From Psychrobacter sp. UBA3483 (GTDB lineage Bacteria > Pseudomonadota > Gammaproteobacteria > Pseudomonadales > Moraxellaceae), in assembly GCF_002377905.1 (NCBI RefSeq), contig NZ_DFQS01000033.1, positions 1 through 64,000 on the forward strand: a stretch of 64,000 nt of DNA, read 5' to 3'. Shown in pieces: positions 45,187 to 55,050 of the stretch. How positions within the stretch are numbered: the stretch's first letter is position 1; each line of letters opens with the position of its first letter. The notes below the pieces were generated by a model that was not told where the DNA came from, made no database searches, and was given only the letters and a program-made list of their open reading frames with translations. A program made the translations under genes and the position numbers.

Positions 45187-45217
45187 AAAAAGCTGGCTCG
45201 GATAACCAAGCCAGCCT
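45187..45217 (-). terminator. Intrinsic terminator of the Rieske/FAD reductase gene
   Basis: On the minus strand GCTGGCT and AGCCAGC form a seven-pair stem with a ten-base loop followed by five T, about 30 bases after the stop codon. Confidence 0.8.
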
Positions 45218-45245
45218 TTATAATAATACGTATCCGTTTTTACTA

Positions 45246-46853
45246 CTAGCGCGATAACGCATGGGCTTGCTCGATAATATCAAACCCAGCATTGATTTGC
45301 GCGCGCGTTGGCGCGTGACCTCGGCGTAGTAGCTCAGAGAAGGCAACCAACTCTTTATCACGGCCAAGTGAGATAGCAGCACTTGCACGGGTGTTTTCTG
45401 CTTCGTCATCAAAATAGTACTCGATACAGTCGAACTTACTCGGCGTGCCGAACACAATGCCGTGGTCAGGCGTTGCGGCATGACCGCTATAGCGTAGGCT
45501 ATTGCCGTACTGTGCCGTCCAAAAAAATGGAATACGCTCGGCTAAAGAGTTGACATTGTCTTCATTTAAGATAGCAGCGGCCGCGACGATACCGTGCTGC
45601 AACGCCACGCGCCAATGCTCGATACGCATACGACCCATCTGATTGGTGGCTTTGGCAATATCGCCCAGCGCATAAACGCCGTCGCGCAGCTCTAAATAAT
45701 CGTTAACTTGCACGCCATCAGGATCGTTGACCTCGTATATTATTTCGGTACGCGGTGCCACACCTGTACCCAATATGACCATGTCGGCGTCAATTTTGTT
45801 GCCGTCATCTAAGATAACCCCGCTCACTGTGCCATTATCTTGCGCTATCTCAGCAACGTTGGCACCAAAGGCGAAGTTCACGCCTTTTTCTTTATGCAAA
45901 TCAATCAGAGCATCACTGATACTTTCGGAGACGATATTGCTCATTACCCGAGGGCTACGACCAACGATGGTAATAGAAGCGACCTTCCCCGCCTCCATTA
46001 ATGCTGACGCCACCTCCATACCGATAAAGCCGGTACCGACGATTACCACCTGCTTGTTTTCACTGGCCTCTTTAATGTCTTTGGCATCATCCATACTACG
46101 CAGTGTATAGACTCCCTTGGCATCTGCGCCTTTAAACGGTGGCACTTTTGGCTCAGCGCCTGTCGCCACCACTAAGAAGTCCGCCGTTTGCTCTTCACGT
46201 TTACCGTCTTCGCCTTTTATTATGATGGTACGCGCGTTTGATAATACTTCACTGACAGTTTGGTTTAAGCGCAAATCGATATTATTGTTACTCGCCCAAT
46301 CCGCGCCGCCAAGCATCAAATACTTCTCGTTCATTTTGCCAGCCAAAAACATCTTGGATAATAAAGGACGATTATAAGGCGCTTTATCATCTTTACTAAT
46401 CATCGTAATCTTGCCGCCATAGCCGCTATGACGCAGTTGATTGGCAGTCATAAATCCCGCACCGCCGCCGCCAATGATAATGGTATGGGTGTCCGTCAGC
46501 TTGTCATTTTCCACACGCTTATCTATCTTTGCGGCGGTATTGACGGTAATGCTATCGCCCTCATCGCTCAGCTCGTATTGCGTCAAGCCGCGCATGGCGA
46601 CTGGCTCCAATAGGGTGCCGTCGCGACTGTCAAAAGTACCGTGATGCCACGGACACACGACGCGGTTACCGCAGCGCAGCCCCTCACCCAAATCTGCGCC
46701 AGCATGCGGACATTTACCATCGAAGGCGCTAAACTCGTCCTCATCACGGGTGATTAAAATGATACTATCGTCATCCTGTTTATAGGATTTCATGCCACCA
46801 TTTGGGATGTCGGCTTTGCTAATGGTGACGGTTTGAATCCTTGCCTTACTCAT
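45246..46853 (-). CDS. Rieske domain-FAD pyridine nucleotide reductase (AIFM3-like)
   Basis: A 535 aa two-domain oxidoreductase. The N-terminal Rieske domain (residues 1-105) has both iron-sulfur motifs, CPHAGADL and CPWHHGTFD. A FAD/NAD reductase follows: FAD motif IIIGGGGAGFMTANQLR near residue 125, NAD motif VVIVGTGFIGMEVASALME near residue 260 and the terminal FAD contact YALGDIAK. The fusion resembles eukaryotic AIFM3/AIFL and bacterial ferredoxin reductases used with oxygenases. Here no oxygenase or ferredoxin gene is adjacent, so the electron acceptor is unknown. Confidence 0.88.
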   Translation of the reverse strand: MSKARIQTVTISKADIPNGGMKSYKQDDDSIILITRDEDEFSAFDGKCPHAGADLGEGLRCGNRVVCPWHHGTFDSRDGTLLEPVAMRGLTQYELSDEGDSITVNTAAKIDKRVENDKLTDTHTIIIGGGGAGFMTANQLRHSGYGGKITMISKDDKAPYNRPLLSKMFLAGKMNEKYLMLGGADWASNNNIDLRLNQTVSEVLSNARTIIIKGEDGKREEQTADFLVVATGAEPKVPPFKGADAKGVYTLRSMDDAKDIKEASENKQVVIVGTGFIGMEVASALMEAGKVASITIVGRSPRVMSNIVSESISDALIDLHKEKGVNFAFGANVAEIAQDNGTVSGVILDDGNKIDADMVILGTGVAPRTEIIYEVNDPDGVQVNDYLELRDGVYALGDIAKATNQMGRMRIEHWRVALQHGIVAAAAILNEDNVNSLAERIPFFWTAQYGNSLRYSGHAATPDHGIVFGTPSKFDCIEYYFDDEAENTRASAAISLGRDKELVAFSELLRRGHAPTRAQINAGFDIIEQAHALSR

Positions 46854-47115
46854 AAGTTATCCTTAACGGTTATTATTAAAATTTATTATTCCCTGCTGCA
46901 AACGTATTTTTTATCGGCGGTTTAAATAAAATATTAACGCCAAAAATACGTGATTAAAAAACCAGATATCTTGCCAGATACTTTGATACTAGCAAGACCC
47001 ATTGCCAGACGCCATTTTTTTATATACTGACTGCGTTGCAAAACGTAAACTTACCTTTACTCCCTCTTTAACGTTTTGCTCTTACCACTTTTTATCAATA
47101 CAAAAGATACCTTTT

Positions 47116-48372
47116 ATGACTTCTCAAGACGATTTTGCTAACGACTCATTTAATAACGATTCTCCTAATAACAAACCTTTGGCTGATAAAACCTTTGATA
47201 CCTCAAATATCGATATTACCGCCGCCACTGATACGGCCAAATTGCCACAGCCGACGCAGCCGCCTTTAAGGCAAGCGACCTATAAAGCCCATGCCACAGA
47301 TTTTGTGGTCAATGAGATATTGCCGCTCGACTTTACGGGCGAAGGTGAGCATTTATGGCTGCATATCGAAAAGCTCGGTATGAATACCGCCTATCTGGCT
47401 AAACTGCTATCTGAGTGGGCAGAGATTCCATTGCGTGATGTCGGTTACTCGGGGCTAAAAGACCGTCATGCGCTGACGACACAGTGGTTTAGCCTGCGCC
47501 TACCAAAAAAGCAATTACCAGAGTCTGAATTTGCTCCAATTGATATCGGCGTTAATGAATCGCTTACTATCCTTGCACAGCAGTGGCACAATAAAAAACT
47601 CAATCGCGGGACCCACCGAGCCAATCAATTTATCATTACCTTGCGTGACATCCATTTTGCGAACACAGAGACGACGCCGTCTAACAAAAGCGACAAGTAT
47701 ACCGTCGAGCAGCATTTGGCTCATATCAGCACAACGGGCGTGCCCAATTATTTTGGTCCGCAGCGCTTTGGCCGTCACGGTAATAATGTTAGAGAAGCAT
47801 TGGCGTTATTTGCGCGTCCTGTACCTGAAAGTCTTCCGCAACCCAAAAAGAGCAAACGCAAGCAGGCGCCGCGCGAGCAAAACAGCATGGAATTGTCCGC
47901 GGCGCGTAGCTTGATATTTAATGAGATATTGGCAGCGCGGGTGCGCGATGGTAGCTGGAATACAGGGCTTGCCGGTGAAGTCTTTAATTTGGACGGCTCA
48001 GGTTCGATATTTGCCAGCGAAGTAATGGACGACACTTTGCAAGCGCGACTTGCCAGCGGAGATATTCATCCAACGGCGGTATTATGGGGCGTGGGTAATG
48101 ATAAAGTCAGTGGCGCAGCGGCTGCTATCGAAAATGATATCGTACAGAAAAGTCCATTGTTAAGTCAGTTGGCAGCAGGCTTAGAGAAGCGCGATATCAA
48201 ATCCCAACGACGCGCGCTAAGATTACCGATTGAAGAATTAAGCTGGGAATGGCAGGACGCAGATGATGAGCCGAGATTGGTGCTCAGTTTTACTTTAACG
48301 ACGGGCAGCTTTGCAACCAGTGTGCTTTCAAGCTTAGTACAGAACTTAAGCTCCTCGTCAGCCACTAGTTAA
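47116..48372 (+). CDS. truD: tRNA pseudouridine(13) synthase TruD
   Basis: A 418 aa pseudouridine synthase. The catalytic aspartate lies in GLKDRHALTTQ, and the motifs GTHRANQFIITLRD and NYFGPQRFGRHGNNV are typical. It makes pseudouridine 13 in tRNA-Glu. It is about 70 residues longer than E. coli TruD: an N-terminal Asp/Asn-rich extension of about 55 residues and a basic insertion (PKKSKRKQAPRE). The frame extends to 47002, but that part looks non-coding; ATG at 47116 follows a weak ribosome site. Convergent with the GGDEF gene. Confidence 0.92.
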   Translation: MTSQDDFANDSFNNDSPNNKPLADKTFDTSNIDITAATDTAKLPQPTQPPLRQATYKAHATDFVVNEILPLDFTGEGEHLWLHIEKLGMNTAYLAKLLSEWAEIPLRDVGYSGLKDRHALTTQWFSLRLPKKQLPESEFAPIDIGVNESLTILAQQWHNKKLNRGTHRANQFIITLRDIHFANTETTPSNKSDKYTVEQHLAHISTTGVPNYFGPQRFGRHGNNVREALALFARPVPESLPQPKKSKRKQAPREQNSMELSAARSLIFNEILAARVRDGSWNTGLAGEVFNLDGSGSIFASEVMDDTLQARLASGDIHPTAVLWGVGNDKVSGAAAAIENDIVQKSPLLSQLAAGLEKRDIKSQRRALRLPIEELSWEWQDADDEPRLVLSFTLTTGSFATSVLSSLVQNLSSSSATS

Positions 48373-48387
48373 TCATTAGCTAGTGGC
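48361..48387. terminator. Shared hairpin over the truD and GGDEF stop codons
   Basis: GCCACTAG (48361-48368) and CTAGTGGC (48380-48387) form a perfect eight-pair stem with an 11-base loop, lying over the convergent stop codons of truD and the diguanylate cyclase gene. No T-run follows on either side, so its terminator strength is uncertain. Confidence 0.5.
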
Positions 48388-49914
48388 ATAAAGGACGGCA
48401 ATTTTGTCTTTTTCTGCCGCGAGCATATGATTGGCACTGACCACTTGATTACGACCGCGGTCTTTTGCTTCGTATAAAGCTTTATCGGCAATACAAATTA
48501 AGCGCTGACAAATATCGCTGGGCAGTTGGGCTTGCAGTATTTCTTTAGCAGCGCGCTTTCTTCTCTGCGAAATCCTTTTTTGCGCATGGGTTTGTTGTGC
48601 ACCTGCTTGGCTTGAACTGTGCGAGCCACCCTCTTGTCTACGATCCCCTTGCCTACGGTTTTTACGCATCTCCAGCGGGTGCGTACTTGCCTCTAGTGCT
48701 AAGGCTTTATACTCATTTTGGATACGCGCACGCTCCTCATGCGTCAGCGTATAAACGCCTAAGCTGGCAGTAATATAAAAATCGGCACCATCATCGCTCT
48801 TGATGACTTGTTGGGCGATATTTTTGCGTAGTTGCTTAGCAATAACCATCGCGCGCTCATGCGTGGTATCGGGCAGCACGATTAAAAACTCTTCGCCGCC
48901 ATAACGACTGACAATCGCCTCTTCTGATAACGATTTTAATAGCGTTTGGGCAACCTCAGACAAAACTTGGTCGCCGACATCATGTCCATAATTATCATTG
49001 ATATTTTTAAACCAATCTAAATCCAATAAAATCACGCTAAAATCTTGTTTATCGCCCATCGCTAGCAGTGCTTGCTGCATTTGCGTCAAACCGTAACGGC
49101 GGCTTTTTAACTGAGTCAATTCGTCTTGATTGGCATACTGCATGATTTCAGCTTTACTGTTATCCAATATCAACAGCAGGGTGCGAAACATATAGATGAT
49201 AAAAATCGCCTTTGGCAGCGCCATATAAATATGGGTGGTGCGCCAAAAAAACGCTGATGAAGAACGCAGTTGATTAAAAGTATCCCAGCTGAGCGTACCG
49301 TTTTGAAAGATAGAAGCAGAAATGGCGTTTTCGATTGCCGCCGTTTCGCTAAAGGTAAGATAGCTATAAGTATCTAAGGGGAAAGAAGTAATCGTCATTT
49401 GACGCAGATTGGGAATGGTAAAACCAAAATAAGGAATTAAGGTAACCAAAAAAATCAAAGCAATATGGGCTAAAAAGGCCTTCCATACATAGCGCCGCCG
49501 TATCAGCATCATCCCAAGCATCGCGCCACCAACCAGCGAAACTCCAGCGACCAAACTGCTATGTCCCATGACTAAAATCACCACGGCAATATAAAGGCTA
49601 TAAAGCGTGATCATGATCGCTTGCCATTTATATAAGGAGCCTGTATCTGTTCTAATGGGCGATGCTCGGCTGACCATCCAAAAAAAGAATAGCAGCATCA
49701 GCGTCACCCCAGTCCATAAAGGATAGAGCAGATCCATATCTATATAGGAGCCATAAAGGTCTTGGCGCCACCAAACAAACACACACCATAGCCAATGTGA
49801 GGTGACTTCTATTAACACAAACAGCGCCAGCAGTGAGGCTCTATCAGCTGCTTGCCACTCGAAAATCACTCGCGAGAGCTTTCTATAGCCTAGATGAGAT
49901 ATCGATACAGCCAT
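48376..49914 (-). CDS. Membrane-bound diguanylate cyclase (GGDEF)
   Basis: A 512 aa protein. About six membrane helices fill residues 25-250, with a larger periplasmic loop around residues 165-225 that may sense a signal. The GGDEF domain follows: DLDWFKNINDNYGHDVGD, and an intact active site GGEEF at residues 339-343, so c-di-GMP synthesis is likely. An insertion of about 75 residues, rich in Arg, Gln and Ser, interrupts the domain between roughly 388 and 465, just before the conserved ADKALYEAKDRGRNQ. No RxxD inhibitory site is visible at the usual place. Confidence 0.9.
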   Translation of the reverse strand: MAVSISHLGYRKLSRVIFEWQAADRASLLALFVLIEVTSHWLWCVFVWWRQDLYGSYIDMDLLYPLWTGVTLMLLFFFWMVSRASPIRTDTGSLYKWQAIMITLYSLYIAVVILVMGHSSLVAGVSLVGGAMLGMMLIRRRYVWKAFLAHIALIFLVTLIPYFGFTIPNLRQMTITSFPLDTYSYLTFSETAAIENAISASIFQNGTLSWDTFNQLRSSSAFFWRTTHIYMALPKAIFIIYMFRTLLLILDNSKAEIMQYANQDELTQLKSRRYGLTQMQQALLAMGDKQDFSVILLDLDWFKNINDNYGHDVGDQVLSEVAQTLLKSLSEEAIVSRYGGEEFLIVLPDTTHERAMVIAKQLRKNIAQQVIKSDDGADFYITASLGVYTLTHEERARIQNEYKALALEASTHPLEMRKNRRQGDRRQEGGSHSSSQAGAQQTHAQKRISQRRKRAAKEILQAQLPSDICQRLICIADKALYEAKDRGRNQVVSANHMLAAEKDKIAVLYATS

Positions 49915-50115
49915 AATGGGCTACCGCAGATAGTGAAAGTTATTGAGCCAAATCAAACATAAAAATAAAGAGCATGACTTATATTAGACCTAAACTGACG
50001 TAGTTAGTGTGGCAATTTTTCCTTTAATTATCAATCCCTTTAATTCATTTATGCCTTGATAGCTGATTTTTTATTTTACCTTACTTACTATTGTTAAGAG
50101 ATAGCCTATTTTGGA

Positions 50116-50997
50116 CTAAGCCAATGCCGCAAACGACTGCCAAACGCCTTGCTGCTCAGGATTCAGGTTTGGTACGTCGCCCAAACGTCGCCACGGCATA
50201 TTACTACCATGAAAATCACTACCGATAGAAGCGGCAAGCCGATGTTCAGCGATACTGCGATCGATCATTCGACGCGTACTGATAGGCTCACTAGTTGAGG
50301 GTAACTCACAAGCATCACCGCCAAGCTCGGCAAATTCTTCGATCAGTTTACGTACGCGGGTGGCAGACAGCTGATAGCGCGTTGGGTGCGCAAGTACCGC
50401 CTTGCCACCGCAAGCATGAATCAGCTCGATACCGCGCTGCATCGTTAATGCTTCAATCGCCACATAAGCAGGCTTATTATCGGCCAGATATTTATCAAAG
50501 GCTTTTTGCACGGTTTTTACCTCACCGCGCTCAAATAACACTTGCCCAATATGTGCACGCCCTACCGCCTGTGGATTGCCGCCTGCTTTATCGAGCACCG
50601 CTCGCCATAGCTCGTTATAATCAATATCTAATAGCTCACTGAGTTTTTCAGTGATACGTCGACCGCGTGTGGCACGGCTGTCTTGCAATTGCTGCAAAGT
50701 CGCATGCATTTTATCCAAATCGGTAAAATCAAGTCCCAACACATGGATAATTTTATTGGTGGATTTATTTTTACCATAACCGCCACTAAGCGTATGCTCG
50801 CAGCTAATCTCAACCCCATTAATTAATTGTATATCATAGGCCGCCGCCGCCGTGCGTGCCTCGTCAATACCCATCAAGGTATCATGATCGGTCAGCGCCA
50901 GTACATGAATGCCAGCGTGATGCGCGCGCTGTACTACCTCGGTCGGTGCATAGGTACCATCAGAGCAAGTACTGTGGCAATGTAAGTCGATTTTCAT
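50116..50997 (-). CDS. rnm: PHP-domain 5'-3' exoribonuclease Rnm (RNase AM, YciV/TrpH)
   Basis: A 293 aa PHP phosphoesterase, the same length as E. coli YciV. Metal motifs: DLHCHSTCSDG at the start, LALTDHDT, EISCEH, VLAHPTR and a terminal GSDFHG. The E. coli enzyme trims 5' ends of rRNAs and hydrolyses 3',5'-bisphosphonucleotides. I start at ATG 50997, which begins the conserved MKIDLHCHS; the upstream extension to 51033 is not conserved in type. It is divergent from yciB, as in related genomes. Confidence 0.9.
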   Translation of the reverse strand: MKIDLHCHSTCSDGTYAPTEVVQRAHHAGIHVLALTDHDTLMGIDEARTAAAAYDIQLINGVEISCEHTLSGGYGKNKSTNKIIHVLGLDFTDLDKMHATLQQLQDSRATRGRRITEKLSELLDIDYNELWRAVLDKAGGNPQAVGRAHIGQVLFERGEVKTVQKAFDKYLADNKPAYVAIEALTMQRGIELIHACGGKAVLAHPTRYQLSATRVRKLIEEFAELGGDACELPSTSEPISTRRMIDRSIAEHRLAASIGSDFHGSNMPWRRLGDVPNLNPEQQGVWQSFAALA

Positions 50998-51210
50998 AAA
51001 GCAGGGCCTTAAGGTGTTGAAGGTTTTGTGCATGTAGATATGCTGTCACTACTGACTATATTATCAGTAAAAAATGGGAAATGCGGCGAAGACATGGCAT
51101 ATCAACAGTATATCGAGGCCATATCGGACGATTATCAGGTTGATTGCTTTTTTTTGCGGCGGTAGACGTGTAAACTACCCCTTACGTTTTTGTTGGACAT
51201 CCTATTTGCT

Positions 51211-51762
51211 ATGAAAGCCTTATTAGACTTCATTCCGTTGATCGCGTTTTTTATTGCCGCGCGTTATAGTGGCATTTTAGCGGCTGCAGGCGCCTTGCTT
51301 GTGGCCACTATTATTATTTATGCCATCCATTTTGTGCGCCAAAAAGGCAAATTTGATAAACAGCAATGGGTCGTTTTATTATTAACCATCGTCTTTTGCG
51401 GTGGGACGCTGCTATTGCGTGACGACATTTACTTGCGCTGGAAATCGCCTATCATCAACGGTATCTTTGCCGTTACGCTATTGGTCAGTGCCATCATCAA
51501 TAAGCCACTGATGCAACTGGCGATGAAAGAAGTGTTTTCACTGACCTTGAGTGGCTGGAAAAAACTGACCGTCGCTTGGGCACTGTTTTTTGCCTTTATG
51601 GGTATTTTGCATTATATCACGGCATTTACGATGTCTGATGAGGCTTGGATTAACTTTAAAACTTATGGCTGGATTCCAATTATGTTGGTATTTGTGATTG
51701 CCCAATTTGCCGTATTAAAAAACCATCTCAATCCAGCATTAACCGATAAAACCACTAAATAG
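51211..51762 (+). CDS. yciB: Inner membrane septation protein YciB (IspZ)
   Basis: A 184 aa protein with five hydrophobic helices. The N-terminus MKALLDFIPLIAFFIAARYS and the segment GWKKLTVAWALFFAFMGILHYI are characteristic of YciB, needed for normal envelope and septum integrity. A TTG-initiated longer frame (51190) exists, but ATG at 51211 starts the conserved sequence. It heads a likely operon yciB-yciI-coiled-coil-mnmC. Confidence 0.92.
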   Translation: MKALLDFIPLIAFFIAARYSGILAAAGALLVATIIIYAIHFVRQKGKFDKQQWVVLLLTIVFCGGTLLLRDDIYLRWKSPIINGIFAVTLLVSAIINKPLMQLAMKEVFSLTLSGWKKLTVAWALFFAFMGILHYITAFTMSDEAWINFKTYGWIPIMLVFVIAQFAVLKNHLNPALTDKTTK

Positions 51763-51872
51763 AAGCTATTTCAATCATAATATAAGACTTAAAAATATAA
51801 TGAGACATATTATCATTATTTTTTATTCTGGTTATTAGCGCTTTATACATATTATTTACTTGAGGAAGTCCC

Positions 51873-52214
51873 ATGTCCTTATTTGCTATTATCGGCCACG
51901 ATGTTGCTGGCAGCAGTGCCCAACGTCAGGTAACACGCGCCGAACACGTTGCCCGCCTGCAAGTATTACAAAGCGAGCAGCGACTCATTATCGCAGGTCC
52001 AACGCCCATCGAACACGGTAAAAGCGAGATGTCAGGCAGCTTGATTATTGCTGACTTTGACTCCCTTGATGAAGCGCAAGCATGGGCGAGCGCTGAGCCT
52101 TATCTGCGTGATGGCGTCTATAGCCATGTAGATATCAAGCCGTTTGTGCAGACCTTACCTGAACCTACTGACAGCGCAGCAGATAAACCAGCCGATAAGG
52201 TAACAGCATCGTGA
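51873..52214 (+). CDS. yciI: YciI-family protein
   Basis: A 113 aa ferredoxin-like protein. The pattern R-x-x-H-V-A-R-L-Q, IIAGPTPIE and DFDSLDEAQAWASAEPYLRDGVY is typical of YciI, whose conserved His and Asp suggest an enzyme of unknown reaction. A strong ribosome site (GAGGAAG) precedes it. It overlaps the next gene by four bases (GTGA), so the two are translationally coupled. The C-terminal 15 residues (DSAADKPADKVTAS) are an added tail. Confidence 0.9.
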   Translation: MSLFAIIGHDVAGSSAQRQVTRAEHVARLQVLQSEQRLIIAGPTPIEHGKSEMSGSLIIADFDSLDEAQAWASAEPYLRDGVYSHVDIKPFVQTLPEPTDSAADKPADKVTAS

Positions 52215-52774
52215 TTGAGCGGGCATTTTCATTAAATAATTCTGTTTCTAATCACGTTACTCATCATGTCGCTCATCATGATATTGCGCGCGTTTTTGGC
52301 CGTGTTGCTAAGGTTAGTGTTGCTAGCCTATTGTTGCTTGCTAGTTTATCAGTACAAGCAGCGCCAACTGTGACCAATGCTGATCCTGCGGCAGGAACGG
52401 CTACGCTAGCGCCTAACGCTGTATTAGCGCCCAATACTGTTAGTCAACTAGTGCTACCAAATAGTGCCTCAAATACGGTGTCTACTACAGCACCGAACCA
52501 AGCTACTAGTGCTCAGCCTGCGACCAATATTAGCGACACTTTAGCCGCGCAGCTACAACCATCAACTAAAGCGCTCTCTGAAGCCAATCAAGAATTGCTC
52601 AGCCGTAATGCCCAGCTTCAGCGTCAAGTCAATGACTTACAAACACAAGTAAACGTTTTAGTATATGAAAGCAAAGGTCAATTGTTTTTATACGGCGCAT
52701 TTACGGTGTTAATGAGCTTATTGGTTGGGATTTTTATTTCGTGGTTGGTGTTTGTGCGCCGCGAGCGCTGGTAG
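52211..52774 (+). CDS. Membrane protein with coiled coil and C-terminal helix, unknown
   Basis: A 187 aa protein. GTG at 52211 overlaps the yciI stop codon. A hydrophobic segment (VSVASLLLLASLSVQA, residues 35-50) is a signal or first membrane helix, a Ser/Thr/Ala/Asn-rich region follows, then a coiled coil (NAQLQRQVNDLQTQVNVL) and a C-terminal helix (LFLYGAFTVLMSLLVGIFIS) with a basic end (VRRERW). Likely a periplasmic coiled-coil protein anchored at its C-terminus. I do not recognise a named family; its operon position with yciB suggests an envelope role. Confidence 0.72.
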   Translation: MIERAFSLNNSVSNHVTHHVAHHDIARVFGRVAKVSVASLLLLASLSVQAAPTVTNADPAAGTATLAPNAVLAPNTVSQLVLPNSASNTVSTTAPNQATSAQPATNISDTLAAQLQPSTKALSEANQELLSRNAQLQRQVNDLQTQVNVLVYESKGQLFLYGAFTVLMSLLVGIFISWLVFVRRERW

Positions 52775-52800
52775 CAAATCCTCTATAAGTGTGATGCTTT

Positions 52801-54975
52801 ATGTCCAAATTTGTGTCTAAACCTAAGTCTAAATCTGCTATATCTAAGCCTACCTCTTCCGCCGCGCATAAACCTTATAAAGCCACCAAACTCCCTAAAA
52901 AACCCGCACCGCCAAACGTGATTACCCCTGCTAAGATTGCATGGCAAACCGATGATGCTGGCAATCAAGTGCCAGTATCAGGGGAGTTTGGCGATGTCTA
53001 TTTCTCGCACGCTGATGGCTTGGCAGAATCTCGCCATGTATTTTTAGCCCATAATCAATTACCCGTGCGCCTAGCAAACCTTACCGACAAGCAATGCTTT
53101 ACTGTTGCTGAATTGGGCTTTGGTACGGGCTTGAATTTTTTGGCGACATGGCAGCTTTGGCGACAGCTTCGTGCTAAAAAGCCGCATTTAACAAGCGCGC
53201 GCTTACACTTTATCACCACTGAAAAATACCCCATTGTGCTTAACGACTTAACGCAGATACTCGCTTTATGGGCACAGCGCGCCCCCGAACTTGCTGAATT
53301 GATTAAAGAACTTTTAGCAAACTACCCACCGCTGATTGCAGGCTGTCATCGACTAAATTTTATTGACGATAATATCACGCTTGATATTTGGTTGGGCGAT
53401 GCGGGCGATGGTTTGGCAAGTCTGGCTACTTTTGATAGCTTAGCTACTTTAAATACTGAGACTGCTATCAATCGTCCTTATATTGATGCTTGGTTTTTAG
53501 ATGGTTTTGCGCCCTCTTGTAATGAGAGCTTGTGGGCGGAGTCGATTTTTACCCAAATGCAGCGCTTATCTCGCACTGGCACCACTGCTGCTACCTATAG
53601 CTGTGCCGGTATCGTTAAACGTGGCTTGCAAGCGCATGGCTTTAGCGTTAAAAAGGTAAAAGGCTTTGGACGCAAGCGTGAGATGTTAACGGCGGTGATA
53701 GCCGACAATGCTGAGTCCTTGCCTGATGCTTTAGCACTAAATGACAATAACAATATTTGCGTTTTGCCACACCCTCATGACCATACTCCTAATCATACAG
53801 TGGTGATTGGCGCAGGCGTTGCGGGACTACTTACGGCTTGGACGCTGGCCAATCGCGGTGTGGCTGTGTCGATAGTAGATAAAGTCGCGCCGCTTGCTGC
53901 CGCCTCTGGCAATCCGCGCGCCCTCCTCGCGCCAAACATGACGCCCATTCACCATGTCTATGAGCACTTGCACTCTATCGGTTATCTCTATAGCGGCAGG
54001 CTGTATCGTTATTTTAATCGGCAAGCAGCTCTGCAGCAAACGCCACCGATACTTGAGCAAACAGGCGCGTTAGACTTGCTAATCAAAACCAATATCGGCC
54101 CTGTGCAAATTGCCGATTATCCCAATGAAATGGCAACCACGGTTACGATTGAAGAGGCGCGGCAATTAAGCGGCTTAAAAACTAAAGACTTAACGGACAA
54201 TTTATATTTACCCCAATCTGGATTAGTCAATCCACAAGCGCTAAAAACGCTTATTCTTAAGCACTCAAATATCAATTATCAGCAGCTTAGCGTTACTGAT
54301 ATCAAAGAAACTGCAGATAAAGTGACGGTGATTGGTAAGAAAGAAAGTGGCAGTAACAATAATCAAATTATTACTATCTGCGCTGACAATGTCGTGATTT
54401 GCGCCGCCTATGAGAGCCATCAACTAGACAAACGTATCGTTGAGTGCCGTACTATTCGCGGGCAATTATCTTGGTTTATGCCCACTGACGAGCAGGTAGC
54501 TGGTCTGCCTAAATTACCGCTCAAATATAGTGGTTATTGCGCGCCCTTTATCGGACAAAGCGGCGATGCTAAGATAAATAACATTCGCGAAGGTAAGCCT
54601 CAGTTTTTACTGGGTGCCAGCTTTGTAGATGCTGACGCCAGCATTGATATCCGTGAAGAAGAAAATCAGCAAAATTATGACAAATTGCTTGAGGATATTC
54701 CTGAATTAAGCGATATATTGCCAGATGATACTAGCGCATGGCAAGCGCGCGCCGGTGTACGCACGCAAACGATTGATTATCATCCCTTGGTCGGACGACT
54801 TGCGCAAAGCCGCCGCATTTGGACGCTCTCCGCGATGGGTGCAAAAGGTTATGCGCTAGCCCCGATATGCGCTGAAGCATTAGCAGATATGATGCTTGGC
54901 TGCTTTACGCCTTTATCCGCTGTTACCTTAGCGCGACTGTCACCCAATCGGGCGCGATTGCATAAAGCGGGCTAA
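52801..54975 (+). CDS. mnmC: Bifunctional tRNA mnm5s2U modification enzyme MnmC
   Basis: A 724 aa two-domain enzyme. The N-terminal methyltransferase part (DUF752) has SAM motif LGFGTGLNFLATW and the catalytic DAWFLDGFAPSCNESLW segment. The C-terminal FAD oxidoreductase starts at VVIGAGVAGLLTAWTLANRG (residues about 335-355) and contains the AASGNPRALLAPN and AGVRTQTIDYHPLVG motifs. It converts cmnm5s2U to mnm5s2U at the tRNA wobble base. A basic, Lys/Ser/Pro-rich N-terminal tail of about 40 residues is extra. Last gene of the yciB operon. Confidence 0.94.
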   Translation: MSKFVSKPKSKSAISKPTSSAAHKPYKATKLPKKPAPPNVITPAKIAWQTDDAGNQVPVSGEFGDVYFSHADGLAESRHVFLAHNQLPVRLANLTDKQCFTVAELGFGTGLNFLATWQLWRQLRAKKPHLTSARLHFITTEKYPIVLNDLTQILALWAQRAPELAELIKELLANYPPLIAGCHRLNFIDDNITLDIWLGDAGDGLASLATFDSLATLNTETAINRPYIDAWFLDGFAPSCNESLWAESIFTQMQRLSRTGTTAATYSCAGIVKRGLQAHGFSVKKVKGFGRKREMLTAVIADNAESLPDALALNDNNNICVLPHPHDHTPNHTVVIGAGVAGLLTAWTLANRGVAVSIVDKVAPLAAASGNPRALLAPNMTPIHHVYEHLHSIGYLYSGRLYRYFNRQAALQQTPPILEQTGALDLLIKTNIGPVQIADYPNEMATTVTIEEARQLSGLKTKDLTDNLYLPQSGLVNPQALKTLILKHSNINYQQLSVTDIKETADKVTVIGKKESGSNNNQIITICADNVVICAAYESHQLDKRIVECRTIRGQLSWFMPTDEQVAGLPKLPLKYSGYCAPFIGQSGDAKINNIREGKPQFLLGASFVDADASIDIREEENQQNYDKLLEDIPELSDILPDDTSAWQARAGVRTQTIDYHPLVGRLAQSRRIWTLSAMGAKGYALAPICAEALADMMLGCFTPLSAVTLARLSPNRARLHKAG

Positions 54976-55050
54976 TTTATTATTTTAATCATTTATTTTA
55001 TATAGCTTAAAATAGGCTATTCAACTAACTTTTATGAATATAGTAAAATA

